DNA of 64,000 nt from an uncultured Flavobacteriaceae bacterium (GCA_913065125.1 CAJYAG010000001.1:496001-560000); one strand, 5' to 3'. Shown: positions 53,815-63,484, numbered from the stretch's first letter. Numbers and translations are program-made. Notes: generated by a model from the sequence alone, not told the origin.

Positions 53815-53833
53815 GAGCCCTGTCTTTTGCTCA
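53815..53833 (+). other. tRNA-Gly 3'-end-like remnant
   Basis: Sixteen of 19 bases match the end of the tRNA-Gly gene (53700-53718 region, GAACCCGGTCTTTCGCTCA). It lies about 115 bases after the real tRNA. It may be a decayed attachment-type duplication or a leftover of a lost tRNA copy. Confidence 0.35.
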
Positions 53834-53871
53834 TAAAAAACCGAAACAAAAATTTTCGATTTTCTTTAGCA

Positions 53872-54516
53872 TTATAAATTCTTTAATTTATCTCCAAAAA
53901 GTAATAGCAAAATAATTGGCATAGCCAATAAACCAACCATCAATGTGTTTTGCATAATAAGATTTGGCATCATAACTAAAGCGATTACAAATCCTCCAAT
54001 TGCACCACCTAAGTGTGCAGAATGACCAACATTTCCTAATTGTTTTTTCATTCCATAAATTGAATACACCAAATATCCAACACCAAATATATAAGCAGGA
54101 ATTGGTATTGGTAACGGAAACAACATCAGCGTCATATCTGGATACAATAAAATTGCTGCATATAAAATCCCAGAAACCGCTCCAGATGCACCAACAGCGC
54201 TATAATAAGATTCATTTTTATGATAATAAATAGAATACATATTTCCAGCTAACAAACTACCTAAATAAATAATGAGAAAAGAAATATTCCCCATCAAGCC
54301 GGCAACAATTCCACCAAATAAATACAACGCATACATATTAAATCCAAGATGCATCCAATCTACATGCAAAAAACCCGAAGTAAGCATTCTGATTTTTTCA
54401 CCTCCTAAAATTTTTCCAACTTGAAACTTGTATTTATCTAAAAAAGCATACTCATTAAAGCCTTTCATAGATATTAAAACATTGACAATTATAATTCCTA
54501 AAACAAATTGATTCAT
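53872..54516 (-). CDS. Rhomboid-family intramembrane serine protease
   Basis: The 214-residue product has six likely membrane segments, the catalytic serine in AVGASGAVSG (about residue 110) and the histidine in GHSAHLGGAIGG (about residue 167). HMDW-type loop residues (LHVDWMHLGFNMY) are also present. Rhomboids cut membrane proteins within the membrane. The substrate is unknown. The gene stands alone. Confidence 0.92.
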   Translation of the reverse strand: MNQFVLGIIIVNVLISMKGFNEYAFLDKYKFQVGKILGGEKIRMLTSGFLHVDWMHLGFNMYALYLFGGIVAGLMGNISFLIIYLGSLLAGNMYSIYYHKNESYYSAVGASGAVSGILYAAILLYPDMTLMLFPLPIPIPAYIFGVGYLVYSIYGMKKQLGNVGHSAHLGGAIGGFVIALVMMPNLIMQNTLMVGLLAMPIILLLLFGDKLKNL

Positions 54517-54617
54517 TCTTTATGATATATTTATCTACAAACTTAACATAAAACTATCTAAAAGATTGGCTTCTTTTTAAGAAAATTAAATCCGATATTT
54601 GCAACACAAAAATACGC

Positions 54618-55499
54618 ATGCACAAACTTGTTTTTTATTTATCATATCCAATAATTTGGTTGTTTTCTAAACTACCTTTTAGAGTATTGTATATTATTTC
54701 TGACGGAATTTACTTCCTCTTCTTCTATGTAATTGGTTATCGAAAAAAAGTGGTTTTAGAGAATTTAAAGTTGGTCTATCCAGAGAAGTCTGAAAAAGAT
54801 TTAAAAACAATTCAGAAGCAATTTTTTAGTCATTTTGTGGATACATTAATCGAAGCAATTAAAGCAATTACTATTTCTGAAACCAGCATTAAAAAAAGAT
54901 ATTCTTATAAAAATATTGAATTAATTGATGAGTTGTATAGCCAAGGTAGAAGCATTATTTTAACGGGTTCTCATTATGGAAATTGGGAATGGGTTGTTGG
55001 AATTCCGCTAGTTGCAAAAATTGATTGTTATACTTCATACACAAAAATTCAGAATAAAAATTTTGAAAAATTAATTAAAGATTCTCGAAGTAAATTCGGA
55101 ATGAAATGTGTAAAATCTAACGAGATTATAAAATCGATTTTAAAGAACGTAAAACAACAAAAGCAAGGATTGTATTTGTTGGTTGCCGATCAATCTCCAA
55201 TGCTTCATAAAAGTTTGTATTGGACAGAATTTTTGAATGTAAAAGTTCCGGTTTTTACAGGTGCAGAAATGATTTCTAAGAAGTTTGATTTTGCAGTTGT
55301 AAATATGAATACAACAAGAATAAAGCGCGGTTATTACGAATCTGAATTTGAATTGATTACAAATACTCCAAAAGAAGAAGAAGCCAAAGAAATTACAAAT
55401 GCTTATTTACGCTTAACAGAAAATCATATTTATAAGCAACCTGAGTTTTATTTATGGTCACATAAACGCTTTAAACACAAAGATAATGCGCCAAAATAA
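54618..55499 (+). CDS. LpxL/HtrB-type lipid A acyltransferase
   Basis: The 293-residue product is an LpxL-like lysophospholipid acyltransferase: a membrane-anchoring hydrophobic start, the HxxxxE active-site motif in GSHYGNWEW (about residues 117-125), and DQSPMLHKSLYW. The family adds secondary acyl chains to lipid A. The Bacteroidota enzyme works on lipid A precursors or ornithine-type lipids; the donor is not known here. It ends in a bidirectional terminator. Confidence 0.88.
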   Translation: MHKLVFYLSYPIIWLFSKLPFRVLYIISDGIYFLFFYVIGYRKKVVLENLKLVYPEKSEKDLKTIQKQFFSHFVDTLIEAIKAITISETSIKKRYSYKNIELIDELYSQGRSIILTGSHYGNWEWVVGIPLVAKIDCYTSYTKIQNKNFEKLIKDSRSKFGMKCVKSNEIIKSILKNVKQQKQGLYLLVADQSPMLHKSLYWTEFLNVKVPVFTGAEMISKKFDFAVVNMNTTRIKRGYYESEFELITNTPKEEEAKEITNAYLRLTENHIYKQPEFYLWSHKRFKHKDNAPK

Positions 55500-55533
55500 A
55501 AGCCTTGAATTTCTTCAAGGCTTTTATTTTTTA
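55496..55533 (+). terminator. Bidirectional terminator
   Basis: ATAAAAGCCTTGAA (55496-55509), loop TTTC, exact reverse complement (55514-55527), then T-run. It includes the stop codon of the acyltransferase and separates it from the convergent PLP enzyme gene. Confidence 0.85.
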
Positions 55534-57000
55534 GTTTTCAAACCACTTTTTTACCAACGCTTTTTCTATAGATAAATGCGTTTTGTGCTTGTAATCGTTA
55601 TTCACAGCATCATAATCATAGTCTTCTTTCCAAGCTTCAACATTCTTACAAACTGCTTTTAAAGCATCACAAATAAAACCTACTTCTTTATCAGTTATGG
55701 TTGGATGAATTGACAAACGAACCCAACCTGGTTTTTCTACAGAACACCCTTCAATAATTTGTTTTTTGATAGCGTTTGATCTTTGTTGATCTACATTTAG
55801 CAAGAAATGTCCATACGTTCCTGCACAAGAACAACCGCCACGCGTTTGGATCCCAAAACGATCGTTTAACAACTTTACGATTAAATTAAAATGTACATTA
55901 TTTACATAAAATGAAAAGATACCTAATCTATGTTTGTGAGTTGGAGCTAAAATATGCACATTCGGAATTGACTCTAAACAAGCAAATAGTTTTGCGTTGA
56001 TTTCTTCTTCTCTATCGTGAATTTTATCGGTTCCCATTTCATCCTTTAGCTGAACACATAAAGCAATTTTTATGGTTTGCATAAAAGCTGGAGTTCCACC
56101 ATCTTCTCTCGTTTCTACATCATCAAAATAATCGTGTTCTCCCCAAGGATTTGTATAACTTACCGTTCCGCCACCTGGATTATCTGGTACCAAATTTTTA
56201 TACAATTTCTTATTAAAAATCAACACTCCAGAAGTTCCTGGTCCGCCTAAAAATTTATGCGGAGAAAAGAAAATTGCATCTAAATATGCGTCTTCATCTT
56301 TTGGATGCATATCAATATCTACATAGGGCGCAGAACAAGCAAAATCAACAAAACACAAACCGTTATGTGCGTGAATTATTTTTGCAACTTTATGATAATC
56401 TGTTTTTATTCCTGTAACATTAGAACAGGCTGTTATAGAAGCAATTTTAATCGGTCTGCTTTCATGTTCTTTTAGCAATTTTTCAAAGCTATCAAAACAC
56501 AATAAGCCTTCATGATCACAAGGAATAACAACAACATCTGCAATGGTTTCTAACCAAGAAGTTTGGTTAGAATGATGTTCCATATGAGAAACAAAAACAA
56601 TGGGTCTTAATTCATCCGGAACCCTTGTATGTTCTTTTAAACTTTCGCTAATTTTTAATCCTAAAATACGTTGAAATTTATTTACAACACCTGTCATTCC
56701 AGAACCTTCGGTAATCAATGCATCGTCTTTTGATGCATTTACATGACGCTTAATAATGTTTCTTGCTTCATGATAAGCCAAGGTCATTGCTGCTCCACTT
56801 GTTGAAGTTTCTGTATGCGTATTTGCTACAAAAGGTCCAAAATCGTTTACTAATTTTTCTTCAATTGATCTGTACAATCTTCCGCTTGCTGTCCAATCTG
56901 TATAAATTAAGTCTTGCTCACCATAAGGAGATTCAAACTTTTGATCTACTCCAACAATATGATTTCTAAATTTACTAAAATACTTTTCTAAGGATTCCAT
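55531..57000 (-). CDS. Class V PLP enzyme (desulfurase-like)
   Basis: The 489-residue product has the fold-type I class V aminotransferase core: TDWTASGRLYRSIEE near the start, the PLP lysine in FFSPHKFLGGPGTSG (about 250), and GGCSCAGTYGH near 390, with two cysteines. It is larger than the NifS/SufS enzymes and resembles a separate flavobacterial family. Cysteine desulfurase activity is possible because of the cysteine loop, but the substrate is unclear. It lies upstream of a separate cysteine desulfurase by 22 kb, not in the same operon. Confidence 0.8.
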   Translation of the reverse strand: MESLEKYFSKFRNHIVGVDQKFESPYGEQDLIYTDWTASGRLYRSIEEKLVNDFGPFVANTHTETSTSGAAMTLAYHEARNIIKRHVNASKDDALITEGSGMTGVVNKFQRILGLKISESLKEHTRVPDELRPIVFVSHMEHHSNQTSWLETIADVVVIPCDHEGLLCFDSFEKLLKEHESRPIKIASITACSNVTGIKTDYHKVAKIIHAHNGLCFVDFACSAPYVDIDMHPKDEDAYLDAIFFSPHKFLGGPGTSGVLIFNKKLYKNLVPDNPGGGTVSYTNPWGEHDYFDDVETREDGGTPAFMQTIKIALCVQLKDEMGTDKIHDREEEINAKLFACLESIPNVHILAPTHKHRLGIFSFYVNNVHFNLIVKLLNDRFGIQTRGGCSCAGTYGHFLLNVDQQRSNAIKKQIIEGCSVEKPGWVRLSIHPTITDKEVGFICDALKAVCKNVEAWKEDYDYDAVNNDYKHKTHLSIEKALVKKWFEN

Positions 57001-57013
57001 TTTAGCTGTTATT

Positions 57014-57856
57014 TTAAATATTGAATTTATATCCGAAAACGATTGTTCTTTCTAAAAAAGTAAATTTTTGAGATGCTGAATCTATTTCGTTTTTAGTTGT
57101 TCTAATATTTGGCATATTAATATAGCCGGCTTTAAAATCCGATTGGATAAAAAAGCTTTTAAAAATTGTAATATTTATACCTAAGCTTGCAGAAACTCCC
57201 CAACCAGCAACATTAAAATCATCGTATCTTTCATTTTCTAACAAGGTAGCATTTGTCTTTGGATATAAGAATCCAACTCCAAATCCTTCAGTAAGATTTA
57301 CCGTAAAATCTGGATCTGTGAAACCAATAAAATACCCTAAATTATCAAATCTTTTTACTTCAACATGCACATAATTTAAACCATCGGTATGTTCAAATTG
57401 TAAAAATTCATTTGATAAAAAAATATCCTCATCAACATAATTTTTATCAAACTTTCCGCCAGTATTAATGGTTCCGTTTATTTTAACCGATTGGTATGGA
57501 TAAGAAACCATCACATATTTCATGTGATCTACTCCAATAGAAACCGAATAATTATCATGAAAAAAATACCCAATTTTCATGTTTGTTTGTGGAATTGTAA
57601 TACGAGCTGGATGAAAATAATCATACAAAGAAAACGGCGTTACTTTATCTTCAGCTTTAACAGCGGATAATGTAAAATCGTAATTTGCTCCTTTAAAATG
57701 AATATCAGAATCAGAATAATGAACTCTATTCCAACCCCAATAAAAAAACATTTTTCCTTTGTTTGATGTTTTGTTTGATTTTTGAGCAACTAAAAAGGTA
57801 CTTGTTAAAAGCAGACAGAGTGTTAGAATAAATAGTGTTTTATTTTGCAATAACAT
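57014..57856 (-). CDS. Outer-membrane-type secreted protein of unknown function
   Basis: The 280-residue product has a signal peptide (cleavage near FLVAQ, about 25) and alternating strands with aromatic ends, compatible with an outer-membrane beta-barrel. Its final segment is RTIVFGYKFNI. I recognise no family. Its start overlaps the end of glmM by 17 bases on the same strand and it precedes the class V enzyme by 13 bases, so these three genes share one transcript. Confidence 0.7.
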   Translation of the reverse strand: MLLQNKTLFILTLCLLLTSTFLVAQKSNKTSNKGKMFFYWGWNRVHYSDSDIHFKGANYDFTLSAVKAEDKVTPFSLYDYFHPARITIPQTNMKIGYFFHDNYSVSIGVDHMKYVMVSYPYQSVKINGTINTGGKFDKNYVDEDIFLSNEFLQFEHTDGLNYVHVEVKRFDNLGYFIGFTDPDFTVNLTEGFGVGFLYPKTNATLLENERYDDFNVAGWGVSASLGINITIFKSFFIQSDFKAGYINMPNIRTTKNEIDSASQKFTFLERTIVFGYKFNI

Positions 57857-59234
57857 CTTCGATTTCTTTGATAAAACGTTTTGCTAAAGCATCTGCATTT
57901 TCTTGTGAAGTACTTTCTGTATAAATTCTAATAATTGGTTCTGTATTTGATTTACGTAAATGCACCCATTCTGTTGCAAAATCTATCTTAACTCCATCAA
58001 TGATATTTACATCTTCATGTTGATAGTTAGAAGCCATCGTTTCTAAAATTTTATCAACATTAATTTGTGGCGTTAGCTGAATTTTATTTTTGCTCATAAA
58101 ATAAGCTGGGTACGAATCTCTTATCTCTTTACAAGACATTTTTTTATGTGCTAAATGCGATAAAAATAGTGCAACTCCAACCAAAGAATCTCTTCCGTAA
58201 TGAGAAGCTGGATATATAATTCCGCCATTTCCTTCTCCACCAATTACAGCAGTGGTTTCTTTCATTTTTATCACCACATTTACTTCTCCAACTGCGCTTG
58301 CAGTATAGGTTCCTCCATGTTTTTCTGTAACATCTCTTAATGCTCTTGAAGATGATAAATTAGAAACGGTATTTCCGCCACCTAATCTTCCCAACACATA
58401 ATCTGCACACGCAACCAAAGTATATTCTTCTCCGAACATAGAACCATCTTCAGAAATCAATGCTAATCTGTCTACATCTGGATCCACTACAATTCCTAAA
58501 TCAGCTTTTTCTTTTACTACCAATTCAGAAATATCTGTCAAGTGTTCTTTTAAAGGCTCTGGATTGTGAGGAAATTGTCCGTTTGGTGTACAATATAATT
58601 CTACACATTCCACGTTTAACTCTTTTAGTAAAGCTGGAATAAAGATACCTCCAGTAGAATTTACACCGTCAACAACCGCTTTAAAATTGGTTTTTTTGAT
58701 TGCTTCAACATCTACCAATTCTAAATTCAACACTTCTTGAATGTGTTTTTGTAAATAACTTTTATCTTTTGAATAGCTTCCTAAATCATCAACGGCTGCA
58801 AAATTAAAATTATCAGCTTCCGCTTTCGCTAAAATAATCTCTCCTTCAGCTCCATTTAAGAATTCACCTTTTTCGTTTAGTAATTTTAAGGCATTCCATT
58901 GTTTTGGATTGTGAGAAGCCGTTAAGATAATTCCGCCATCCGCTTTTTCTAACGGAACAGCAACCTCAACAGTTGGTGTAGTTGACAATCCTAAATCCAC
59001 TACATGAATTCCTAAGCCAACCAACGTATTTGCGACTAAGCTAGAAATCATTTTACCAGAAATACGCGCATCTCTACCTAAAACTACGGTAATATTTTTT
59101 TTATTTTTATTTCTTTCTAAAATAAAAGTACCATAAGCTGCTGCAAATTTTACCGCATCAATGGGTGTTAAATTATCGGCGGTTTTCCCTCCAATTGTTC
59201 CTCTTATTCCTGAAATAGATTTTATTAATGTCAT
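57840..59234 (-). CDS. glmM: Phosphoglucosamine mutase
   Basis: The 464-residue product carries the phosphohexomutase motifs: active-site serine in TASHNPKQWNALK (about residue 103-115), the metal loop DPDVDRLALI (about 248) and a C-terminal RKSNTEPIIRIYTES. GlmM converts glucosamine-6-phosphate to glucosamine-1-phosphate for cell-wall and LPS synthesis. It is the first gene of an operon with the unknown barrel protein. Confidence 0.92.
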   Translation of the reverse strand: MTLIKSISGIRGTIGGKTADNLTPIDAVKFAAAYGTFILERNKNKKNITVVLGRDARISGKMISSLVANTLVGLGIHVVDLGLSTTPTVEVAVPLEKADGGIILTASHNPKQWNALKLLNEKGEFLNGAEGEIILAKAEADNFNFAAVDDLGSYSKDKSYLQKHIQEVLNLELVDVEAIKKTNFKAVVDGVNSTGGIFIPALLKELNVECVELYCTPNGQFPHNPEPLKEHLTDISELVVKEKADLGIVVDPDVDRLALISEDGSMFGEEYTLVACADYVLGRLGGGNTVSNLSSSRALRDVTEKHGGTYTASAVGEVNVVIKMKETTAVIGGEGNGGIIYPASHYGRDSLVGVALFLSHLAHKKMSCKEIRDSYPAYFMSKNKIQLTPQINVDKILETMASNYQHEDVNIIDGVKIDFATEWVHLRKSNTEPIIRIYTESTSQENADALAKRFIKEIEDVIAK

Positions 59235-59358
59235 GTTCTTTTTTTATTAGCTGAACAAAGATAATTTTATTCTATGAGATGTTGAAATAAAATGAGAATA
59301 AAGAAAAAGTAATATCTTTATAAAAAGCAATTTGTTGCTACATTAAAAAAACAACAAA

Positions 59359-59449
59359 TGTCATTTCGAGTGAAGTGAAACGAAACCGAGAAATCTTTAC
59401 TTTTATAATGAGAGGTATTATTTAGGTCTCGACTGCGCTCGACCTGACA
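59359..59449. repeat. Dispersed intergenic repeat (TGTCA...TGACA)
   Basis: The segment starts TGTCATTTCGAGTGAAGTG and ends GACTGCGCTCGACCTGACA, i.e. inverted copies of the TCGAG/CTCGA and TGTCA/TGACA motif, with a central hairpin-prone part. It is of the same class as the TGTCAGTTCGAG unit at 14893. No gene is inside. Confidence 0.6.
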
Positions 59450-59459
59450 AAAATGTAAT

Positions 59460-60356
59460 TTACTTCATAAAATCATATACAGATTTAGAAATTTTAGCTA
59501 ATTGATCTGTGCCTTTATCAAAATCTTTTAAGTTTTTAGAAAGCAATACCAATACATAACTTTTGCCATTTGGTAAGTAGACAATTGCAGCATCGTGATG
59601 AACACCAGTTATTGAACCAGTTTTATGTGCAACTTCAATATTTTCTGGTAAGTATTTCGGAATCATGTCGTTCCATTTTTGATCTTTTAAAATAGTTAGC
59701 ATTGCTTTGCAATCTTCTTTTGTTCCTGCAGTTCCGTTTGCAATAGCTTTTAGAATTACTAACAAATCATTTGCTGTGGTAGAATTGCTTAAACCTTTTT
59801 CATACGCTTTTATATCTTCAACTCCACGCAGCACTTCTATTTTATCAGCTCCTAAACTTCTCATAGTTGCCGTTGTTTTTTTAGCATCAACAACTTCAAT
59901 TAACACATTGGTGGCTAAATTGCTACTTAAAATAATCATGCCGTACATTAAGTCGTACATTTTTTGCATCGATCCGATTTTACTGTAAATAACATCGTCG
60001 CTATCTTCACCAATATCCATTTTATACAAACTGCCATCTACAATACTTTTAAATTCGTTTTTAAGTAGAATAGAATCGTTTAAATTGAGTTTCCCTTCAG
60101 ATTGTTGCTTGTACAACTCAATCATCACAGGAACTTTCATTGTGCTTGCTGCATGAAACTGTTCATCAACATTTATAAATACGTTTTTCTTTTCATCTGA
60201 CAAATCTAAAAATGCAACAGCTACATCTCCATCAATATTCGAGATTTGATTTTCTATAGAAATTTTTAAAGTATCTAAAGACTTCGAATTATCAGCACAA
60301 GAAATTGCAACAAAAAAAAGGATACTTAAAAATAAAGGTTTGATGTATTTAGTCAT
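59460..60356 (-). CDS. Class A beta-lactamase-fold serine hydrolase, lipoprotein
   Basis: The 298-residue product has a lipoprotein signal (VAISC, cysteine near residue 20) and the class A fold: S-T-M-K (ASTMKVP, nucleophile serine near 70), SSN in place of SDN (LSSNLATN), an omega-loop region with a glutamate (RGVEDIKAYE), and KTG (HKTGSITG). The normal asparagine after the omega glutamate (EPELN) is not seen. Beta-lactam cleavage is possible but unproven; many flavobacterial members have other or unknown roles. Its start codon overlaps the stop of a small membrane protein gene. Confidence 0.78.
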   Translation of the reverse strand: MTKYIKPLFLSILFFVAISCADNSKSLDTLKISIENQISNIDGDVAVAFLDLSDEKKNVFINVDEQFHAASTMKVPVMIELYKQQSEGKLNLNDSILLKNEFKSIVDGSLYKMDIGEDSDDVIYSKIGSMQKMYDLMYGMIILSSNLATNVLIEVVDAKKTTATMRSLGADKIEVLRGVEDIKAYEKGLSNSTTANDLLVILKAIANGTAGTKEDCKAMLTILKDQKWNDMIPKYLPENIEVAHKTGSITGVHHDAAIVYLPNGKSYVLVLLSKNLKDFDKGTDQLAKISKSVYDFMK

Positions 60357-60517
60357 TTTTTTAAAATTTTATATATAATTAATGAGACAACCATAAATAT
60401 TAACAGTGCATATTGCACAAGCCTATAACTACCATCTTTATCAACCGCTTGAATAAGTAAAGCAATTATTATTGGTATATATGCAAACAGATAAGCAATA
60501 ATTTTCTTTTTTTTCAA
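60353..60517 (-). CDS. Small two-span membrane protein
   Basis: A 54-residue reading frame starting at TTG 60517 (MKKKKIIAYLFAYIPIIIAL, then a short soluble loop QAVDKDGSYRL, then a second hydrophobic helix). It has a positive N-terminus and two membrane helices, and its stop (TGA) overlaps the ATG of the class A-fold gene by four bases, the mark of a translationally coupled pair. The TTG start is the weakest part of the case. It is too short for routine gene finders. Confidence 0.6.
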   Translation of the reverse strand: MKKKKIIAYLFAYIPIIIALLIQAVDKDGSYRLVQYALLIFMVVSLIIYKILKK

Positions 60518-60550
60518 AGCTTAAATCTTTTTTTGATTGCTAAAATAACA

Positions 60551-60583
60551 AAAAAACGCCGTTGAAAAAATCAACGGCGTTTT
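60551..60583 (-). terminator. Terminator of rpsA
   Basis: ACGCCGTTGA and its reverse complement TCAACGGCGT with five-base loop; A-run on the plus strand means a U-run on the minus-strand transcript. Confidence 0.85.
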
Positions 60584-60605
60584 ATATATGAATTAAGAAT
60601 GGGTT

Positions 60606-62414
60606 TTATTTCCCTTCCATTTTCTTCTTTAAATCAGCTAATCCACCGATATCTCCAAGAGTCGTTTTTTCTGCTTCGGCTGCTTTTTTAGAAGCTGCTT
60701 TTACATTTTTCTTCTCTTCTTCTTTAAAGATTGATGTATGAGAAACTACCACTCTTCTGTATTCTTTAGAAAATTCTAAAACTTTGAATTGTGCAGTATC
60801 ACCTTTTTCTAATTTTCCACCGTCTTCTTTATCTAAGAAACGAGTTGGTGCAAAACCTTCTACTCCATCAGCAAATGTTACTGTAGCTCCTTTATCATTC
60901 TTTTCAGAAATTGTTCCTTCATGTAAAGAATCTATAGCGTACGTAGCTTCGTGAGCATCCCAAGGATTATCTTGAGTTTGTTTGTGTCCTAAATTTAATT
61001 TACGACCTTCAACATCTAACTCTAACACTTGAACTTCTAATTGATCACCTACAGATGTAAAATCTGATGGATGCTTAATTTTCTTAGTCCAAGATAAATC
61101 AGAAATATAAACCAATCCATCAATTCCTTCTTCTAACTCTACAAACACACCAAAATTAGTGTAGTTTCTTACTGTACCAGTATGCGTAGAACCAACAGGA
61201 TATTTCTTCGTAATATCCGTCCAAGGATCTGGATGTAATTGTTTAATACCTAAAGACATTTTACGGTCTTCTCTATCTAAAGTTAAAATTTGTGCTTCAA
61301 CTTCGTCACCAATTTTTACGAAATCTTGTGCAGAACGTAAATGTGTTGACCAAGACATTTCTGAAACGTGAATTAATCCTTCAACACCTTCAGAAACTTC
61401 AATAAATGCTCCGTAATCAGCTAAGACAACAACTTTTCCTTTTATTTTATCACCAATTTTTAAATCAGCATCTAACGCTTCCCAAGGATGCGCAGATAAT
61501 TGTTTCAATCCTAATTGGATTCTAGATTTGTTATCATCAAAGTCTAAGATTACAACATTTAATTTTTGATCTAACTCAACAACCTCATTTGGATGATTGA
61601 TTCTAGACCAAGATAAATCTGTAATATGTACTAAACCATCAACGCCACCTAAATCAACAAATACACCGTAAGAAGTAATGTTTTTAACAATACCTTCTAA
61701 TACTTGTCCTTTTTCTAATTGACCAATGATTTCTTTTTTCTGTACTTCTAAATCCGCTTCAATTAATGCTTTATGAGAAACGACAACGTTTTTAAATTCG
61801 TGGTTGATTTTCACAACTTTGAATTCCATTGTTTTTTCTACGTATTGATCGTAATCTCTAATTGGTTTTACATCAATTTGAGATCCTGGTAAGAATGCTT
61901 CGATTCCGAATACATCAACGATCATTCCTCCTCTTGTTCTACATTTTACAAAACCGTTAACGATTTCTCCAGTTTCGTGTGCGTTGTTAACTCTATCCCA
62001 AGCTTTAATTACTCTTGCTTTTTTGTGAGATAAAACTAATTGACCTGAACTATCTTCTCTTTTATCAACTAAAACTTCAACAACATCACCAACAGCTAAG
62101 CTAGGGTTGTAACGAAATTCGTTTAAAGAAATAACTCCTTCAGATTTAGAATTGATGTCAATAATTGCATCTCTTTCTGTTAATCTTACTACGGTTCCTT
62201 CGATTACATCACGTTCGTTTACAAAACCTACAGTTCCTTCTAACGCTTTTTCGAATTCTTTTAATTTTTCTTCATCAACAGCTTCAATACCTTCTTCGTA
62301 TTTGTGCCAGTTAAAGTTTTCTAAAAATTCTTGTGGATTTACAGTTTCTACAACTGTTTCTTGTACTTCAGTAGCAACAACTTGCTCTTCAGTGTTTTTT
62401 GTTTCTTCAGACAT
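60606..62414 (-). CDS. rpsA: 30S ribosomal protein S1
   Basis: The 602-residue product has six S1 RNA-binding domains, recognisable from repeated units such as GIVKNITSYGVFVDLGGVDGLVHI and VEGLIHVSEMSW, and a lysine-rich C-terminus. S1 binds mRNA at initiation. Since Bacteroidota use few Shine-Dalgarno sites, S1 is important for leader recognition. The gene has its own strong promoter and a perfect terminator. Confidence 0.96.
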   Translation of the reverse strand: MSEETKNTEEQVVATEVQETVVETVNPQEFLENFNWHKYEEGIEAVDEEKLKEFEKALEGTVGFVNERDVIEGTVVRLTERDAIIDINSKSEGVISLNEFRYNPSLAVGDVVEVLVDKREDSSGQLVLSHKKARVIKAWDRVNNAHETGEIVNGFVKCRTRGGMIVDVFGIEAFLPGSQIDVKPIRDYDQYVEKTMEFKVVKINHEFKNVVVSHKALIEADLEVQKKEIIGQLEKGQVLEGIVKNITSYGVFVDLGGVDGLVHITDLSWSRINHPNEVVELDQKLNVVILDFDDNKSRIQLGLKQLSAHPWEALDADLKIGDKIKGKVVVLADYGAFIEVSEGVEGLIHVSEMSWSTHLRSAQDFVKIGDEVEAQILTLDREDRKMSLGIKQLHPDPWTDITKKYPVGSTHTGTVRNYTNFGVFVELEEGIDGLVYISDLSWTKKIKHPSDFTSVGDQLEVQVLELDVEGRKLNLGHKQTQDNPWDAHEATYAIDSLHEGTISEKNDKGATVTFADGVEGFAPTRFLDKEDGGKLEKGDTAQFKVLEFSKEYRRVVVSHTSIFKEEEKKNVKAASKKAAEAEKTTLGDIGGLADLKKKMEGK

Positions 62415-62727
62415 TCTGAATTTACTTTGTATCTTGTTGTTATTCAGATTTTTAACGACAATAACATCAAGAGATGTTTATATAAATAATTGTTTTCTAG
62501 TTCCTTTTATAAACCTGTTCTCGTAAAAAGGAGTGCAAATGTACAAAATATTTGTAATTAAACAATGGGTAATATAACAATGATTTAATTTAACAATTTA
62601 GCAATTTGAAGAGCTAAGAGCCTAGACTGTTAGACTGTTATATTTTTAGAAAAAAGAGAATAGACAGGTTTGTTTCTAATTTGAATCTAACTGTATACTG
62701 CTATTGAAAACTGCAAACTAATTATTC
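62415..62727. other. Promoter region of rpsA and gene-free stretch
   Basis: This 313-base gap has no gene. It contains the rpsA promoter, a direct repeat TTAGACTGTTAGACTGTTA at 62622-62641, and no other feature that I can support. The rpsA leader is about 110 bases. Confidence 0.6.
62536..62565 (-). promoter_or_regulatory. Promoter of rpsA
   Basis: On the minus strand TTG, 19 bases, TACATTTG (62536-62543; TTG at 62563-62565): a full match to the Bacteroidota consensus. Confidence 0.75.
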
Positions 62728-63483
62728 TTACTCAATCCAATTTTTAAAATCTTTAACGCGTTCTCTACTCACAATAATTTCTGTTTCTGAATACGAATTT
62801 AAAATGATTTTTAAACGACTATTTGTATACGCAACAATGTCTTTTATTGCTGATATTTGAACAATAAACGTTCTGTTTACTCGAAAGAATTTTTCTGGAT
62901 CTAATTCGGTTTGTACTTGTTCTAAAGCGCCATCTAATAAATAACTTCTATTTGCAGTTGTATGGATATAGGTTGCTTTGTTTTCGCTGTAAAAACACTC
63001 AACATCATCTGTTGAAACAATTTTTAAATGCTGACCTACTTTTATGGTAAAACGTATTTTATATTTTCTATCAATCGGATTTACCAGCAACTTTTTAATA
63101 TCTTCAAAGTTTAATTGAACATCTGCTTGTTTCACATGGTGACTTTTATATTTATCTACTGCAGCTTTTAATTCGTCTTCATCAATTGGTTTTAGTAAAT
63201 AATCGATGCTATTTAACTTGAAAGCTTTTAATGCATATTCATCATACGCTGTTGTAAAAATAATGGCACTAGAAATGGTAACATGTTCAAAAATTTCAAA
63301 AGACAAACCATCAGATAACTGAATATCTAGAAATAGCAAATCTGGATGTTCATTATTCTGAAACCACTCTATTGATTCTTCTACAGAATGTAGCATTTTA
63401 TGAGCTTTTACATCCAATACCTCCAGCATTCTACTTAATCTTCTTGCTGCTGGTTTTTCGTCTTCTATAATTATTACATTCAT
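62728..63483 (-). CDS. LytTR-family response regulator
   Basis: The 251-residue product has a receiver domain (D-residue in LLFLDIQLSDG, about 55-60, lysine in YLLKPIDEDEL) and a C-terminal LytTR DNA-binding domain (about 150-251; DVECFYSENKATYIHT and VNRTFIVQISAI). It lies 1 base after the stop of a 2TM-domain gene on the same strand. In Bacteroidota such regulators usually pair with a 2TM-type histidine kinase, which is probably upstream beyond the window. Confidence 0.93.
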   Translation of the reverse strand: MNVIIIEDEKPAARRLSRMLEVLDVKAHKMLHSVEESIEWFQNNEHPDLLFLDIQLSDGLSFEIFEHVTISSAIIFTTAYDEYALKAFKLNSIDYLLKPIDEDELKAAVDKYKSHHVKQADVQLNFEDIKKLLVNPIDRKYKIRFTIKVGQHLKIVSTDDVECFYSENKATYIHTTANRSYLLDGALEQVQTELDPEKFFRVNRTFIVQISAIKDIVAYTNSRLKIILNSYSETEIIVSRERVKDFKNWIE

Positions 63484-63484
63484 G

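Noticed and set aside
53329..53833. tRNA genes as an active integration site
   Set aside because: No integrase, phage or plasmid genes; only one weak 19-base echo is present.
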